Source: Phorcus lineatus (taxonomy: Eukaryota > Mollusca > Gastropoda > Trochida > Trochidae). Taken from it: a stretch of 64,000 nt of DNA. Positions 11,645-22,985 of the stretch are shown here, in pieces; within the stretch, counting starts at the first letter, position 1; every line of letters starts with the position of its first letter. The position numbers and the translations under genes are program-made. The notes under the pieces were generated by a model. The model saw only the letters and a program-made list of their open reading frames with translations. It was not told the origin of the DNA and made no database searches. The DNA is taken from positions 39,945,402 to 40,009,401 of the forward strand of contig OV121086.1 of NCBI GenBank assembly GCA_921293015.1, read 5' to 3'.

Positions 11645-13704
11645 TTATCATTCTTTGAAAAGCCTTTGAAAACTTACAAAACCTGCATGAAAATATAGTA
11701 AATGATTTTGAAGTCTAGATAGCATTCCTAAGAAATTCAACATTCTATAACTGTTGTGCTTGTGTATGAAGTTATTGGTAGAAAGTGTTTGATGCACATC
11801 CTTGATACATTTTTTAAGATCAATTACACAAATATTTATCTCTTTGCATGAGCAGAAGAAGACCTTGAGGGGTTGCGGTCCGAGAGGAAGACCCAAGAGG
11901 GGGCGCGGTCCGAGAAGACGACCTTGAGGGGTTGCGGTCCGAGAGGAAGACCCTAGAGGGGTTGCGGTCCCAGAGAAAGACCCATGTGGGCGATGCCTGA
12001 TGAGAGGGCCGAGGGAGGTAGGAATCATATCTTTTAGGTCGAGCATTTAGCTCACATTATAAAAAAGCTTGACAAAGCTTCTTAACAGTCGAATTGGAAA
12101 GAGTTTGTGGCATTGGTAAAGGTATATAATAGTTATTCAGCAAAACATTTTGTTCTTTTTATCATTCTTTGAAAAGCCTTTGAAAACTTACAAAACCTGC
12201 ATGAAAATATAGTAAATGTTTTTGAAGTCTAGATAGCATTCCTAAGAAATTCAACATTCTATAACTGTTGTGCTTGTATATGAAGTTATTGGTAGAAAGT
12301 GTTTGATGCACATCCTTGATACATTTTTTAAGATCAATGACACAAATATTTATCTCTTTGCATGAGCAGAAGAAGACCTTGAGGGGTTGCGGTCTGAGAG
12401 GAAGACCCAAGAGGGGGCGTCGTCCGAGAAGACGACCTTGAGGGGTTGCGGTCCGAGAGGAAGACCCTAGAGGGGTTGCGGTCCAGGAGAAAGACCCATG
12501 TGGGCGATGCCTGATGAGACGACCAAGGGAGGTAGGAATCATATCTTTTCAGTCAAGCATTTAGCTCACATTATAAAAAAGCTTGACAAAGCTTCTTAAC
12601 AGTCGAGAATTGGAAAGAGTTTTTGGCATTGGTAAAGGTATATAATAGTTATTCAGCAAAACATTTTGTTCTTTTTATCATTCTTTGAAAAGCCTTTGAA
12701 AACTTACAAAACCTGCATGAAAATATAGTAAATGATTTTGAAGTCTAGATAGCATTCCTAAGAAATTCAACATTCTATAACTGTTGTGCTTGTATATGAA
12801 GTTATTGGTAGAAAGTGTTTGATGCACATCCTTGATACATTTTTTAAGATCAATTACACAAATATTTATCTCTTTGCATGAGCAGAAGAAGACCTTGAGG
12901 GGTTGCGGTCCGAGAGGAAGACCCAAGAGGGGGCGCGGTCCGAGAAGACGACCTTGAGGGGTTGCGGTCCGAGAGGAAGACCCTAGAGGGGTTGCGGTCC
13001 CAGAGAAAGACCCATGTGGGCGATGCCTGATGAGAGGGCCGAGGGAGGTAGGAATCATATCTTTTAGGTCGAGCATTTAGCTCACATTATAAAAAAGCTT
13101 GACAAAGCTTCTTAACAGTCGAATTGGAAAGAGTTTGTGGCATTGGTAAAGGTATATAATAGTTATTCAGCAAAACATTTTGTTCTTTTTATCATTCTTT
13201 GAAAAGCCTTTGAAAACTTACAAAACCTGCATGAAAATATAGTAAATGTTTTTGAAGTCTAGATAGCATTCCTAAGAAATTCAACATTCTATAACTGTTG
13301 TGCTTGTATATGAAGTTATTGGTAGAAAGTGTTTGATGCACATCCTTGATACATTTTTTAAGATCAATGACAGAAATATTTATCTCTTTGCATGAGCAGA
13401 AGAAGACCTTGAGGGGTTGCGGTCTGAGAGGAAGACCCAAGAGGGGGCGTCGTCCGAGAAGACGACCTTGAGGGGTTGCGGTCCGAGAGGAAGACCCTAG
13501 AGGGGTTGCGGTCCAGGAGAAAGACCCATGTGGGCGATGCCTGATGAGACGACCAAGGGAGGTAGGAATCATATCTTTTCAGTCAAGCATTTAGCTCACA
13601 TTATAAAAAAGCTTGACAAAGCTTCTTAACAGTCGAGAATTGGAAAGAGTTTGTGGCATTGGTAAAGGTATATAATAGTTATTCAGCAAAACATTTTGTT
13701 CTTT
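11645..13704. repeat. Satellite 1 higher-order repeat, partial copy 3 (monomers 1-4)
   Basis: Four monomers match positions 1-4 of the 8-mer block. The next unit at 13705 carries position 1/3-type markers rather than position 5, so the block periodicity breaks here. Confidence 0.75.
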
Positions 13705-16700
13705 TTATCATTCTTTGAAAAGCCTTTGAAAACTTACAAAACCTGCATGAAAATATAGTAAATGATTTTGAAGTCTAGATAGCATTCCTAAGAAATTCAA
13801 CATTCTATAACTGTTGTGCTTGTATATGAAGTTATTGGTAGAAAGTGTTTGATGCACATCCTTGATACATTGTTTAAGATCAATTACACAAATATTTATC
13901 TCTTTGCATGAGCAGAAGAAGACCTTGAGGGGTTGCGGTCCGAGAGGAAGACCCAAGAGGGGGCGCGGTCCGAGAAGACGACCTTGAGGGGTTGCGGTCC
14001 GAGAGGAAGACCCTAGAGGGGTTGCGGTCCCAGAGAAAGACCCATGTGGGCGATGCCTGATGAGAGGGCCGAGGGAGGTAGGAATCATATCTTTTAGGTC
14101 GAGCATTTAGCTCACATTATAAAAAAGCTTGACAAAGCTTCTTAACAGTCGAATTGGAAAGAGTTTGTGGCATTGGTAAAGGTATATAATAGTTATTCAG
14201 CAAAACATTTTGTTCTTTTTATCATTCTTTGAAAATCCTTTGAAAACTTACAAAACCTGCATGAAAATATAGTAAATGTTTTTGAAGTCTAGATAGCATT
14301 CCTAAGAAATTCAACATTCTATAACTGTTGTGCTTGTATATGAAGTTATTGGTAGAAAGTGTTTGATACACATCCTTGATACATTTTTAAAGATCAATGA
14401 CACAAATATTTATCTCTTTGCATGAGCAGAAGAAGACCTTGAGGGGTTGCGGTCTGAGAGGAAGACCCAAGAGGGGGCGTCGTCCGAGAAGACGACCTTG
14501 AGGGGTTGCGGTCCGAGAGGAAGACCCTAGAGGGGTTGCGGTCCCAGAGAAAGACCCATGTGGGCGATGCCTGATGAGACGACCGAGGGAGGTAGCAATC
14601 ATATCTTTTCAGTCAAGCATTTAGCTCACATTATAAAAAAGCTTGACAAAGCTTCTTAACAGTCGAGAATTGGAAAGAGTTTGTGGCATTGGTAAAGGTA
14701 TATAATAGTTATTCAGCAAAACATTTTGTTCTTTTTATCATTCTTTGAAAAACCTTTGAAAACTTACAAAACCTGCATGAAAATATAGTAAATGTTTTTG
14801 AAGTCTAGATAGCATTCCTAAGAAATTCAACATTCTATAACTGTTGTGTTTGTATATGAAGTTATTGGTAGAAAGTGTTTGATGCACATCCTTGATACAT
14901 TTTTTAAGATCAATGACACAAATATTTATCTCTTTGCATGAGCAGAAGAAGACCTTGAGGGGTTGCAGTCTGAGAGGAAGACCCAAGAGGGGGCGTCGTC
15001 CGAGAAGACGACCTTGAGGGGTTGCGGTCCGAGAGGAAGACCCTAGAGGGGTTGCGGTCCCAGAGAAAGACCCATGTGGGCGATGCCTGATGAGACGACC
15101 GAGGGAGGTAGGAATCATATCTTTTCAGTCAAGCATTTAGCTCACATTATAAAAAAGCTTGATAAAGCTTCTTAACAGTCGAGAATTGGAAAGAGTTTGT
15201 GGCATTGGTAAAGGTATATAATAGTTATTCAGCAAAACATTTTGTTCTTTTTATCATTCTTTGAAAAGCCTTTGAAAACTTACAAAACCTGCATGAAAAT
15301 ATAGTAAATGATTTTGAAGTCTAGATAGCATTCCTAAGAAATTCAACATTCTATAACTGTTGTGCTTGTATATGAAGTTATTGGTAGAAAGTGTTTGATG
15401 CACATCCTTGATACATTTTTTAAGATCAATGACACAAATATTTATCTCTTTGCATGAGCAGAAGAAGACCTTGAGGGGTTGCGGTCCGAGAGGAAGACCT
15501 AAGAGGGGGCGTTGTCCGAGAAGACGACCTTGAGGGGTTGCGGTCCGAGAGGAAGACCCTAGAGGGGTTGCGGTCCCAGAGAAAGACCCATGTGGGCGAT
15601 GCCTGATGAGACGACCGATGGAGGTAGGAATCATATCTTTTCAGTCAAGCATTTAGCTCACATTATAAAAAAGCTTGACAAAGCTTCTTAACAGTCGAGA
15701 ATTGGAAAGAGTTTGTGGCATTGGTAAAGGTATATAATAGTTATTCAGCAAAACATTTTGTTCTTTTTATCATTCTTTGAAAAACCTTTGAAAACTTACA
15801 AAACCTGCATGAAAATATAGTAAATGATTTTGAAGTCTAGATAGCATTCCTAAGAAATTCAACATTCTATAACTGTTGTGCTTGTATATGAAGTTATTGG
15901 TAGAAAGTGTTTGATGCACATCCTTGATACATTTTTTAAGATCAATGACACAAATATTTATCTCTTTGCATGAGCAGAAGAAGACCTTGAGGGGTTGCGG
16001 TCCGAGAGGAAGACCCAAGAGGGGGCGTCGTCCGAGAAGACGACCTTGAGGGGTTGCGGTCCGAGAGGAAGACCCTAGAGGGGTTGCGGTCCCAGAGAAA
16101 GACCCATGTGGGCGATGCCTGATGAGAGGGCCGAGGGAGGTAGGAATCATATCTTTTAGGTCAAGCATTTAGCTCACATTATAAAAAAGCTTGACAAAGC
16201 TTCTTAACAGTCGAGAATTGGAAAGAGTTTGTGGCATTGGTAAAGGTATATAATAGTTATTCAGCAAAACATTTTGTTCTTTTTATCATTCTTTGAAAAG
16301 CCTTTGAAAACTTACAAAACCTGCATGAAAATATAGTAAATGTTTTTGAAGTCTAGATAGCATTCCTAAGAAATTCAACATTCTATAACTGTTGTGCTTG
16401 TATATGAAGTTATTGGTAGAAAGTGTTTGATGCACATCCTTGATACATTTTTTAAGATCAATGACACAAATATTTATCTCTTTGCATGAGCAGAAGAAGA
16501 CCTTGAGGGGTTGCGGTCCGAGAGGAAGACCCAAGAGGGGGCGTTGTCCGAGAAGACGACCTTGAGGGGTTGCGGTCCGAGAGGAAGACCCTAGAGGGGT
16601 TGCGGTCCCAGAGAAAGACCCATGTGGGCGATGCCTGATGAGACGACCGATGGAGGTAGGAATCATATCTTTTCAGTCAAGCATTTAGCTCACATTATAA

Positions 16701-19700
16701 AAGAGCTTGACAAAGCTTCTTAACAGTCGAGAATTGGAAAGAGTTTGTGGCATTGGTAAAGGTATATAATAGTTATTCAGCAAAACATTTTGTTCTTTTT
16801 ATCATTCTTTGAAAAACCTTTGAAAACTTACAAAACCTGCATGAAAATATAGTAAATGATTTTGAAGTCTAGATAGCATTCCTAAGAAATACAACATTCT
16901 ATAACTGTTGTGCTTGTATATGAAGTTATTGGTAGAAAGTGTTTGATGCACATCCTTGATACATTTTTTAAGATCAATGACACAAATATTTATCTCTTTG
17001 CATGAGCAGAAGAACACCTTGAGGGGTTGCGGTCCGAGAGGAAGACCCAAGAGGGGGCGCGGTCCGAGAAGACGACCTTGAGGGGTTGCGGTCCGAGAGG
17101 AAGACCCTAGAGGGGTTGCGGTCCCAGAGAAAGACCCATGTGGGCGATGCCTGATGAGAGGGCCGAGGGAGGTAGGAATCATATCTTTTAGGTCAAGCAT
17201 TTAGCTCACATTATAAAAAAGCTTGACAAAGCTTCTTAACAGTCGAGAATTGGAAAGAGTTTGTGGCATTGGTAAAGGTATATAATAGTTATTCAGCAAA
17301 ACATTTTGTTCTTTTTATCATTCTTTGAAAAACCTTTGAAAACTTACAAAACCTGCATGAAAATATAGTAAATGATTTTGAAGTCTAGATAGCATTCCTA
17401 AGAAATACAACATTCTATAACTGTTGTGCTTGTATATGAAGTTATTGGTAGAAAGTGTTTGATGCACATCCTTGATACATTTTTTAAGATCAATGACACA
17501 AATATTTATCTCTTTGCATGAGCAGAAGAACACCTTGAGGGGTTGCGGTCCGAGAGGAAGACCCAAGAGGGGGCGTCGTCCGAGAAGACGACCTTGAGGG
17601 GTTGCGGTCCGAGAGGAAGACCCTAGAGGGGTTGCGGTCCCAGAGAAAGACCCATGTGGGCGATGCCTGATGAGAGGGCCGAGGGAGGTAGGAATCATAT
17701 CTTTTAGGTCAAGCATTTAGCTCACATTATAAAAAAGCTTGACAAAGCTTCTTAACAGTCGAGAATTGGAAAGAGTTTGTGGCATTGGTAAAGGTATATA
17801 ATAGTTATTCAGCAAAACATTTTGTTCTTTTTATCATTCTTTGAAAAGCCTTTGAAAACTTACAAAACCTGCATGAAAATATAGTAAATGTTTTTGAAGT
17901 CTAGATAGCATTCCTAAGAAATTCAACATTCTATAACTGTTGTGCTTGTATATGAAGTTATTGGTAGAAAGTGTTTGATGCACATCCTTGATACATTTTT
18001 TAAGATCAATGACACAAATATTTATCTCTTTGCATGAGCAGAAGAAGACCTTGAGGGGTTGCGGTCCGAGAGGAAGACCCAAGAGGGGGCGTCGTCCGAG
18101 AAGACGACCTTGAGGGGTTGCGGTCCGAGAGGAAGACCCTAGAGGGGTTGCGGTCCCAGAGAAAGACCCATGTGGGCGATGCCTGATGAGAGGGCCGAGG
18201 GAGGTAGGAATCATATCTTTTAGGTCGAGCATTTAGCTCACATTATAAAAAAGCTTGACAAAGCTTCTTAACAGTCGAGAATTGGAAAGAGTTTGTGGCA
18301 TTGGTAAAGGTATATAATAGTTATTCAGCAAAACATTTTGTTCTTTTTATCATTCTTTGAAAAGCCTTTGAAAACTCACAAAACCTGCATGAAAATATAG
18401 TAAATGATTTTGAAGTCTAGATAGCATTCCTAAGAAATTCAACATTCTATAACTGTTGTGCTTGTATATGAAGTTATTGGTAGAAAGTGTTTGATGCACA
18501 TCCTTGATACATTTTTTAAGATCAATGACACAAATATTTATCTCTTTGCATGAGCAGAAGAAGACCTTGAGGGGTTGCGGTCCGAGAGGAAGACCCAAGA
18601 GGGGGCGTCGTCCGAGAAGACGACCTTGAGGGGTTGCGGTCCGAGAGGAAGACCCTAGAGGGGTTGCGGTCCCAGAGAAAGACCCATGTGGGCGATGCCT
18701 GATGAGACGACCGAGGGAGGTAGGAATCATATCTTTTCAGTCAAGCATTTAGCTCACATTATAAAAAAGCTTGATAAAGCTTCTTAACAGTCGAGAATTG
18801 GAAAGAGTTTGTGGCATTGGTAAAGGTATATAATAGTTATTCAGCAAAACATTTTGTTCTTTTTATCATTCTTTGAAAAGCCTTTGAAAACTTACAAAAC
18901 CTGCATGAAAATATAGTAAATGATTTTGAAGTCTAGATAGCATTCCTAAGAAATTCAACATTCTATAACTGTTGTGCTTGTATATGAAGTTATTGGTATA
19001 AAGTGTTTGATGCACATCCTTGATACATTTTTTAAGATCAATGACACAAATATTTATCTCTTTGCATGAGCAGAAGAAGACCTTGAGGGGTTGCGGTCCG
19101 AGAGGAAGACCCAAGAGGGGGCGTCGTCCGAGAAGACGACCTTGAGGGGTTGCGGTCCGAGAGGAAGACCCTAGAGGGGTTGCGGTCCCAGAGAAAGACC
19201 CATGTGGGCGATGCCTGATGAGACGACCGAGGGAGGTAGGAATCATATCTTTTAAGTCAAGCATTTAGCTCACATTATAAAAAAGCTTGACAAAGCTTCT
19301 TAACAGTCGAGAATTGGAAAGAGTTTGTGGCATTGGTAAAGGTATATAATAGTTATTCAGCAAAACATTTTGTTCTTTTTATCATTCTTTGAAAAGCCTT
19401 TGAAAACTTACAAAACCTGCATGAAAATATAGTAAATGTTTTTGAAGTCTAGATAGCATTCCTAAGAAATTCAACATTCTATAACTGTTGTGCTTGTATA
19501 TGAAGTTATTGGTAGAAAGTGTTTGATGCACATCCTTGATACATTTTTTAAGATCAATGACACAAATATTTATCTCTTTGCATGAGCAGAAGAAGACCTT
19601 GAGGGGTTGCGGTCCGAGAGGAAGACCCAAGAGGGGGCGTCGTCCGAGAAGACGACCTTGAGGGGTTGCGGTCCGAGAGGAAGACCCTAGAGGGGTTGCG

Positions 19701-21958
19701 GTCCCAGAGAAAGACCCATGTGGGCGATGCCTGATGAGACGACCGAGGGAGGTAGGAATCATATCTTTTAAGTCAAGCATTTAGCTCACATTATAAAAAA
19801 GCTTGACAAAGCTTCTTAACAGTCGAGAATTGGAAAGAGTTTGTGGCATTGGTAAAGGTATATAATAGTTATTCAGCAAAACATTTTGTTCTTTTTATCA
19901 TTCTTTGAAAAGCCTTTGAAAACTTACAAAACCTGCATGAAAATATAGTAAATGTTTTTGAAGTCTAGATAGCATTCCTAAGAAATTCAACATTCTATAA
20001 CTGTTGTGCTTGTATATGAAGTTATTGGTAGAAAGTGTTTGATGCACATCCTTGATACATTTTTTAAGATCAATTACACAAATATCTATCTCTTTGCATG
20101 AGTAGAAGAAGACCTTGAGGGGTTGCGGTCCGAGAGGAAGACCCAAGAGGGGGCGTCGTCCGAGAAGACGACCTTGAGGGGTTGCGGTCCGAGAGGAAGA
20201 CCCTAGAGGGGTTGCGGTCCCAGAGAAAGACCCATGTGGGCGATGCCTGATGAGACGACCGAGGGAGGTAGGAATCATATCTTTTCAGTCAAGCATTTAG
20301 CTCACATTATAAAAAAGCTTGACAAAGCTTCTTAACAGTCGAGAATTGGAAAGAGTTTGTGGCATTGGTAAAGGTATATAATAGTTATTCAGCAAAACAT
20401 TTTGTTCTTTTTATCATTCTTTGAAAAGCCTTTGAAAACTTACAAAACCTGCATGAAAATATAGTAAATGTTTTTGAAGTCTAGATAGCATTCCTAAGAA
20501 ATTCAACATTCTATAACTGTTGTGCTTGTATATGAAGTTATTGGTAGAAAGTGTTTGATGCACATTCTTGATACATTTTTTAAGATCAATTACACAAATA
20601 TTTATCTCTTTGCATGAGCAGAAGAAGACCTTGAGGGGTTGCGGTCCGAGAGGAAGACCCAAGAGGGGGCGCGGTCCGAGAAGATGACCTTGAGGGGTTG
20701 CGGTCCGAGAGGAAGACCCTAGAGGGGTTGCGGTCCCAGAGAAAGACCCATGTGGGCGATGCCTGATGAGACGACCGAGGGAGGTAGGAATCATATCTTT
20801 TCAGTCAAGCATTTAGCTCACATTATAAAAAAGCTTGACAAAGCTTCTTAACAGTCGAGAATTGGAAAGAGTTTGTGGCATTGGTAAAGGTATATAATAG
20901 TTATTCAGCAAAACATTTTGTTCTTTTTATCATTCTTTGAAAAGCCTTTGAAAACTTACAAAACCTGCATGAAAATATAGTAAATGATTTTGAAGTCTAG
21001 ATAGCATTCCTAAGAAATTCAACATTCTATAACTGTTGTGCTTGTATATGAAGTTATTGGTAGAAAGTGTTTGATGCACATCCTTGATACATTTTTTAAG
21101 ATCAATTACACAAATATCTATCTCTTTGCATGAGCAGAAGAAGACCTTGAGGGGTTGCGGTCCGAGAGGAAGACCCAAGAGGGGGCGTTGTCCGAGAAGA
21201 CGACCTTGAGGGGTTGCGGTCCGAGAGGAAGACCCTAGAGGGGTTGCGGTCCCAGAGAAAGACCCATGTGGGCGATGCCTGATGAGACGACCGAGGGAGG
21301 TAGGAATCATATCTTTTCAGTCAAGCATTTAGCTCACATTATAAAAAAGCTTGACAAAGCTTCTTAACAGTCGAGAATTGGAAAGAGTTTGTGGCATTGG
21401 TAAAGGTATATAGTAGTTGTTCAGCAAAACATTTTGTTCTTTTTATCATTCTTTGAAAAGCCTTTGAAAACTTACAAAACCTGCATGAAAATATAGTAAA
21501 TGATTTTGAAGTCTAGATAGCATTCCTAAGAAATTCAACATTCTATAACTGTTGTGCTTGTATATGAAGTTATTGGTAGAAAGTGTTTGATGCACATTCT
21601 TGATACATTTTTTAAGATCAATTACACAAATATTTATCTCTTTGCATGAGCAGAAGAAGACCTTGAGGGGTTGCGGTCCGAGAGGAAGACCCAAGAGGGG
21701 GCGCGGTCCGAGAAGATGACCTTGAGGGGTTGCGGTCCGAGAGGAAGACCCTAGAGGGGTTGCGGTCCCAGAGAAAGACCCATGTGGGCGATGTCTGATG
21801 AGACGACCGAGGGAGGTAGGAATCATATCTTTTGAGTCAAGCATTTAGCTCACATTATAAAAAAGCTTGACAAAGCTTCTTAACAGTCGAGAATTGGAAA
21901 GAGTTTGTGGCATTGGTAAAGGTATATAATAGTTATTCAGCAAAACATTTTGTTCTTT
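13705..21958. repeat. Satellite 1 monomers outside the 8-mer HOR
   Basis: About 16 units of 514-516 bp without the 4,122 bp period. Local two-unit (1,032 bp) periodicity is visible: GGGGGCGTTGTCC with GACCGATGGAGG recurs at ~15510/15613 and ~16542/16645; AGAAATACAAC recurs at ~16886 and ~17402; GCACATTCTTGATAC with GAAGATGACC recurs at ~20561/20691 and ~21593/21713. Confidence 0.85.
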
Positions 21959-22387
21959 TTATCATTCTTTGAAAAGCCTTTGAAAACTTACAAAACCTGC
22001 ATGAAGATAAAGTAAATGCCTGATGACAAGACCGAGGGATGTAGGAATCATATCCTTCAGGTCAAGCATTTAGATAGAAAAATAAATAAAAACTTTTTGT
22101 TTGTTATACAAATCCAGCAAAGCATATGATGCAGTGCTCTTTATATCTACACAAAATGCTGAAAATTACTTACAATATACGGAAATATGCACATTAATTT
22201 TTAATTGTATCCTAAGTTAGGTTATTTGTATATACTTGGCATTAAGGACAGTTCACTATTCCTTAAAGTAAATAAAATTTAAAAATTGTTGTGTCATGTC
22301 CCAGTTTTATCAAAAAGAATTAATCTTAACGATGACAAATGATTTGCAGGAGCAGAGAAGGACCTGGGAAGGTGACATGCACAGAGG
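21959..22387. repeat. Truncated terminal satellite 1 unit and AT-rich flank
   Basis: A normal unit start at 21959 jumps after about 60 bp to the unit's end (CCTGATGACAAGACCGAGGG at ~22018), an internal deletion. From about 22085 the sequence is unique and AT-rich. At 22341-22370 TTTGCAGGAGCAGAGAAGG resembles the satellite phrase TTTGCATGAGCAGAAGAAG; see the findings. Confidence 0.7.
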
Positions 22388-22752
22388 TTGTTGTGAAGGG
22401 ACGTAAACCTGTTGTTGGAGACTTGTCTGTTTGAGGTGTCCAATCCGAAGTCAGCTTTCCCCATCATTAGTTTAGGGGTGAATAGCTGCAGGCAACTGTT
22501 CTCGAGGTTCTCAAGAACTGCTCTGCCAGGATTGGTATAACAAGGCTGTACACCTTGTTTAGTTCAGGGCCATGCTTATCATGGGGAATAGGGACCACAC
22601 AGTTCCCAGTGTGGATGCGCAGTTTAGATTGTAGGGTACACCTCATGAGTAGGTTCCCCCTTCCCCTCAGACAGTTTCCAACATATGGTTGCTAGCTTCA
22701 CAAACATGCTTTTGGGCATGCTGATCACCGTGTCAGAGGACCAAAGGTCAGT
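22388..22752 (+). repeat. Direct-repeat block, copy 2 (right flank of satellite 1)
   Basis: Second copy of the block at 1983-2365, same strand, high identity by eye. It lacks the 17 bp GGTTTAGTTTAGAGATA-type segment and carries small indels, including an extra A just before the donor-like site. Confidence 0.85.
22671..22746 (+). pseudogene. Second copy of the candidate exon (copy A')
   Basis: The same acceptor (CCTTCCCCTCAG ending at 22670) is followed by a frame reading SFQHMVASFTNMLLGMLITV then SEDQ, with several replacements relative to 2288-2362. One extra A gives CCAAAG|GTCAGT, so the splice phase changes by one and the donor is weaker. This could be a degenerate duplicate or a functional alternative exon; the sequence alone does not decide. 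Confidence 0.3.
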
Positions 22753-22896
22753 ATTTTCATTGTATCCAATCGTAAGCTCATCTTAAACAAGTCATGCACT
22801 ATGTACGAAGAGATATTTGGGTATATTTGGCATCAGAGGTTGACTGAGTGTACATTTAATAAGCTGATAATTATCAAACTTTAATTTTGTGTACAG

Positions 22897-22985
22897 ATGC
22901 CAACCTAGATGGGTGCCGCTGGAGAACCAGCACCGCCAATGGAAAGCCAATGAGGGTGCGATGGCAGTGGACAGCCGATGAGGGT
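22897..22985 (+). other. Possible exon start at the edge of the 28 bp minisatellite
   Basis: TTTTGTGTACAG at 22885-22896 is acceptor-like. Two frames stay open into the minisatellite: one reads DANLDGCRWRTSTANGK followed by PMRVRWQWTADEG, the other RCQPRWVPLENQHRQWK. Both end where the 28 bp unit creates CGATGA. No donor is evident. This is weak evidence of coding and is listed because the minisatellite appears to grow out of it. Confidence 0.2.

Larger units (their letters stand above)
2560..22085. repeat. Satellite 1: ~515 bp tandem array, about 38 units
   Basis: Near-identical monomers follow head to tail. Using the phrase TTATCATTCTTTG as anchor, units begin near 2944, 3401, 3915, 4431, 4945, 5461, 5977, 6491, 7007, 7523, 8037, 8553 and so on to 21959, spaced 514 or 516 bp. 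The 2 bp difference comes from AGTCGAATTGG versus AGTCGAGAATTGG. Each unit has an AT-rich part of about 345 bp and a GC-rich part of about 170 bp made of imperfect 29-30 bp subrepeats (pattern GACC...GAGGGG..GCGGTCC). The unit ending near 3400 is 457 bp because two subrepeats (59 bp) are missing. Edge units are truncated. Minus-strand frames of 71-132 codons open in each unit, but unit differences change amino acids freely and some create stops, so I do not call them genes. Confidence 0.97.

Noticed and set aside
3404..21844. About 35 minus-strand open frames of 71-132 codons treated as genes
   Set aside because: They are one frame of the 515 bp satellite, with unconstrained replacements and occasional stops.
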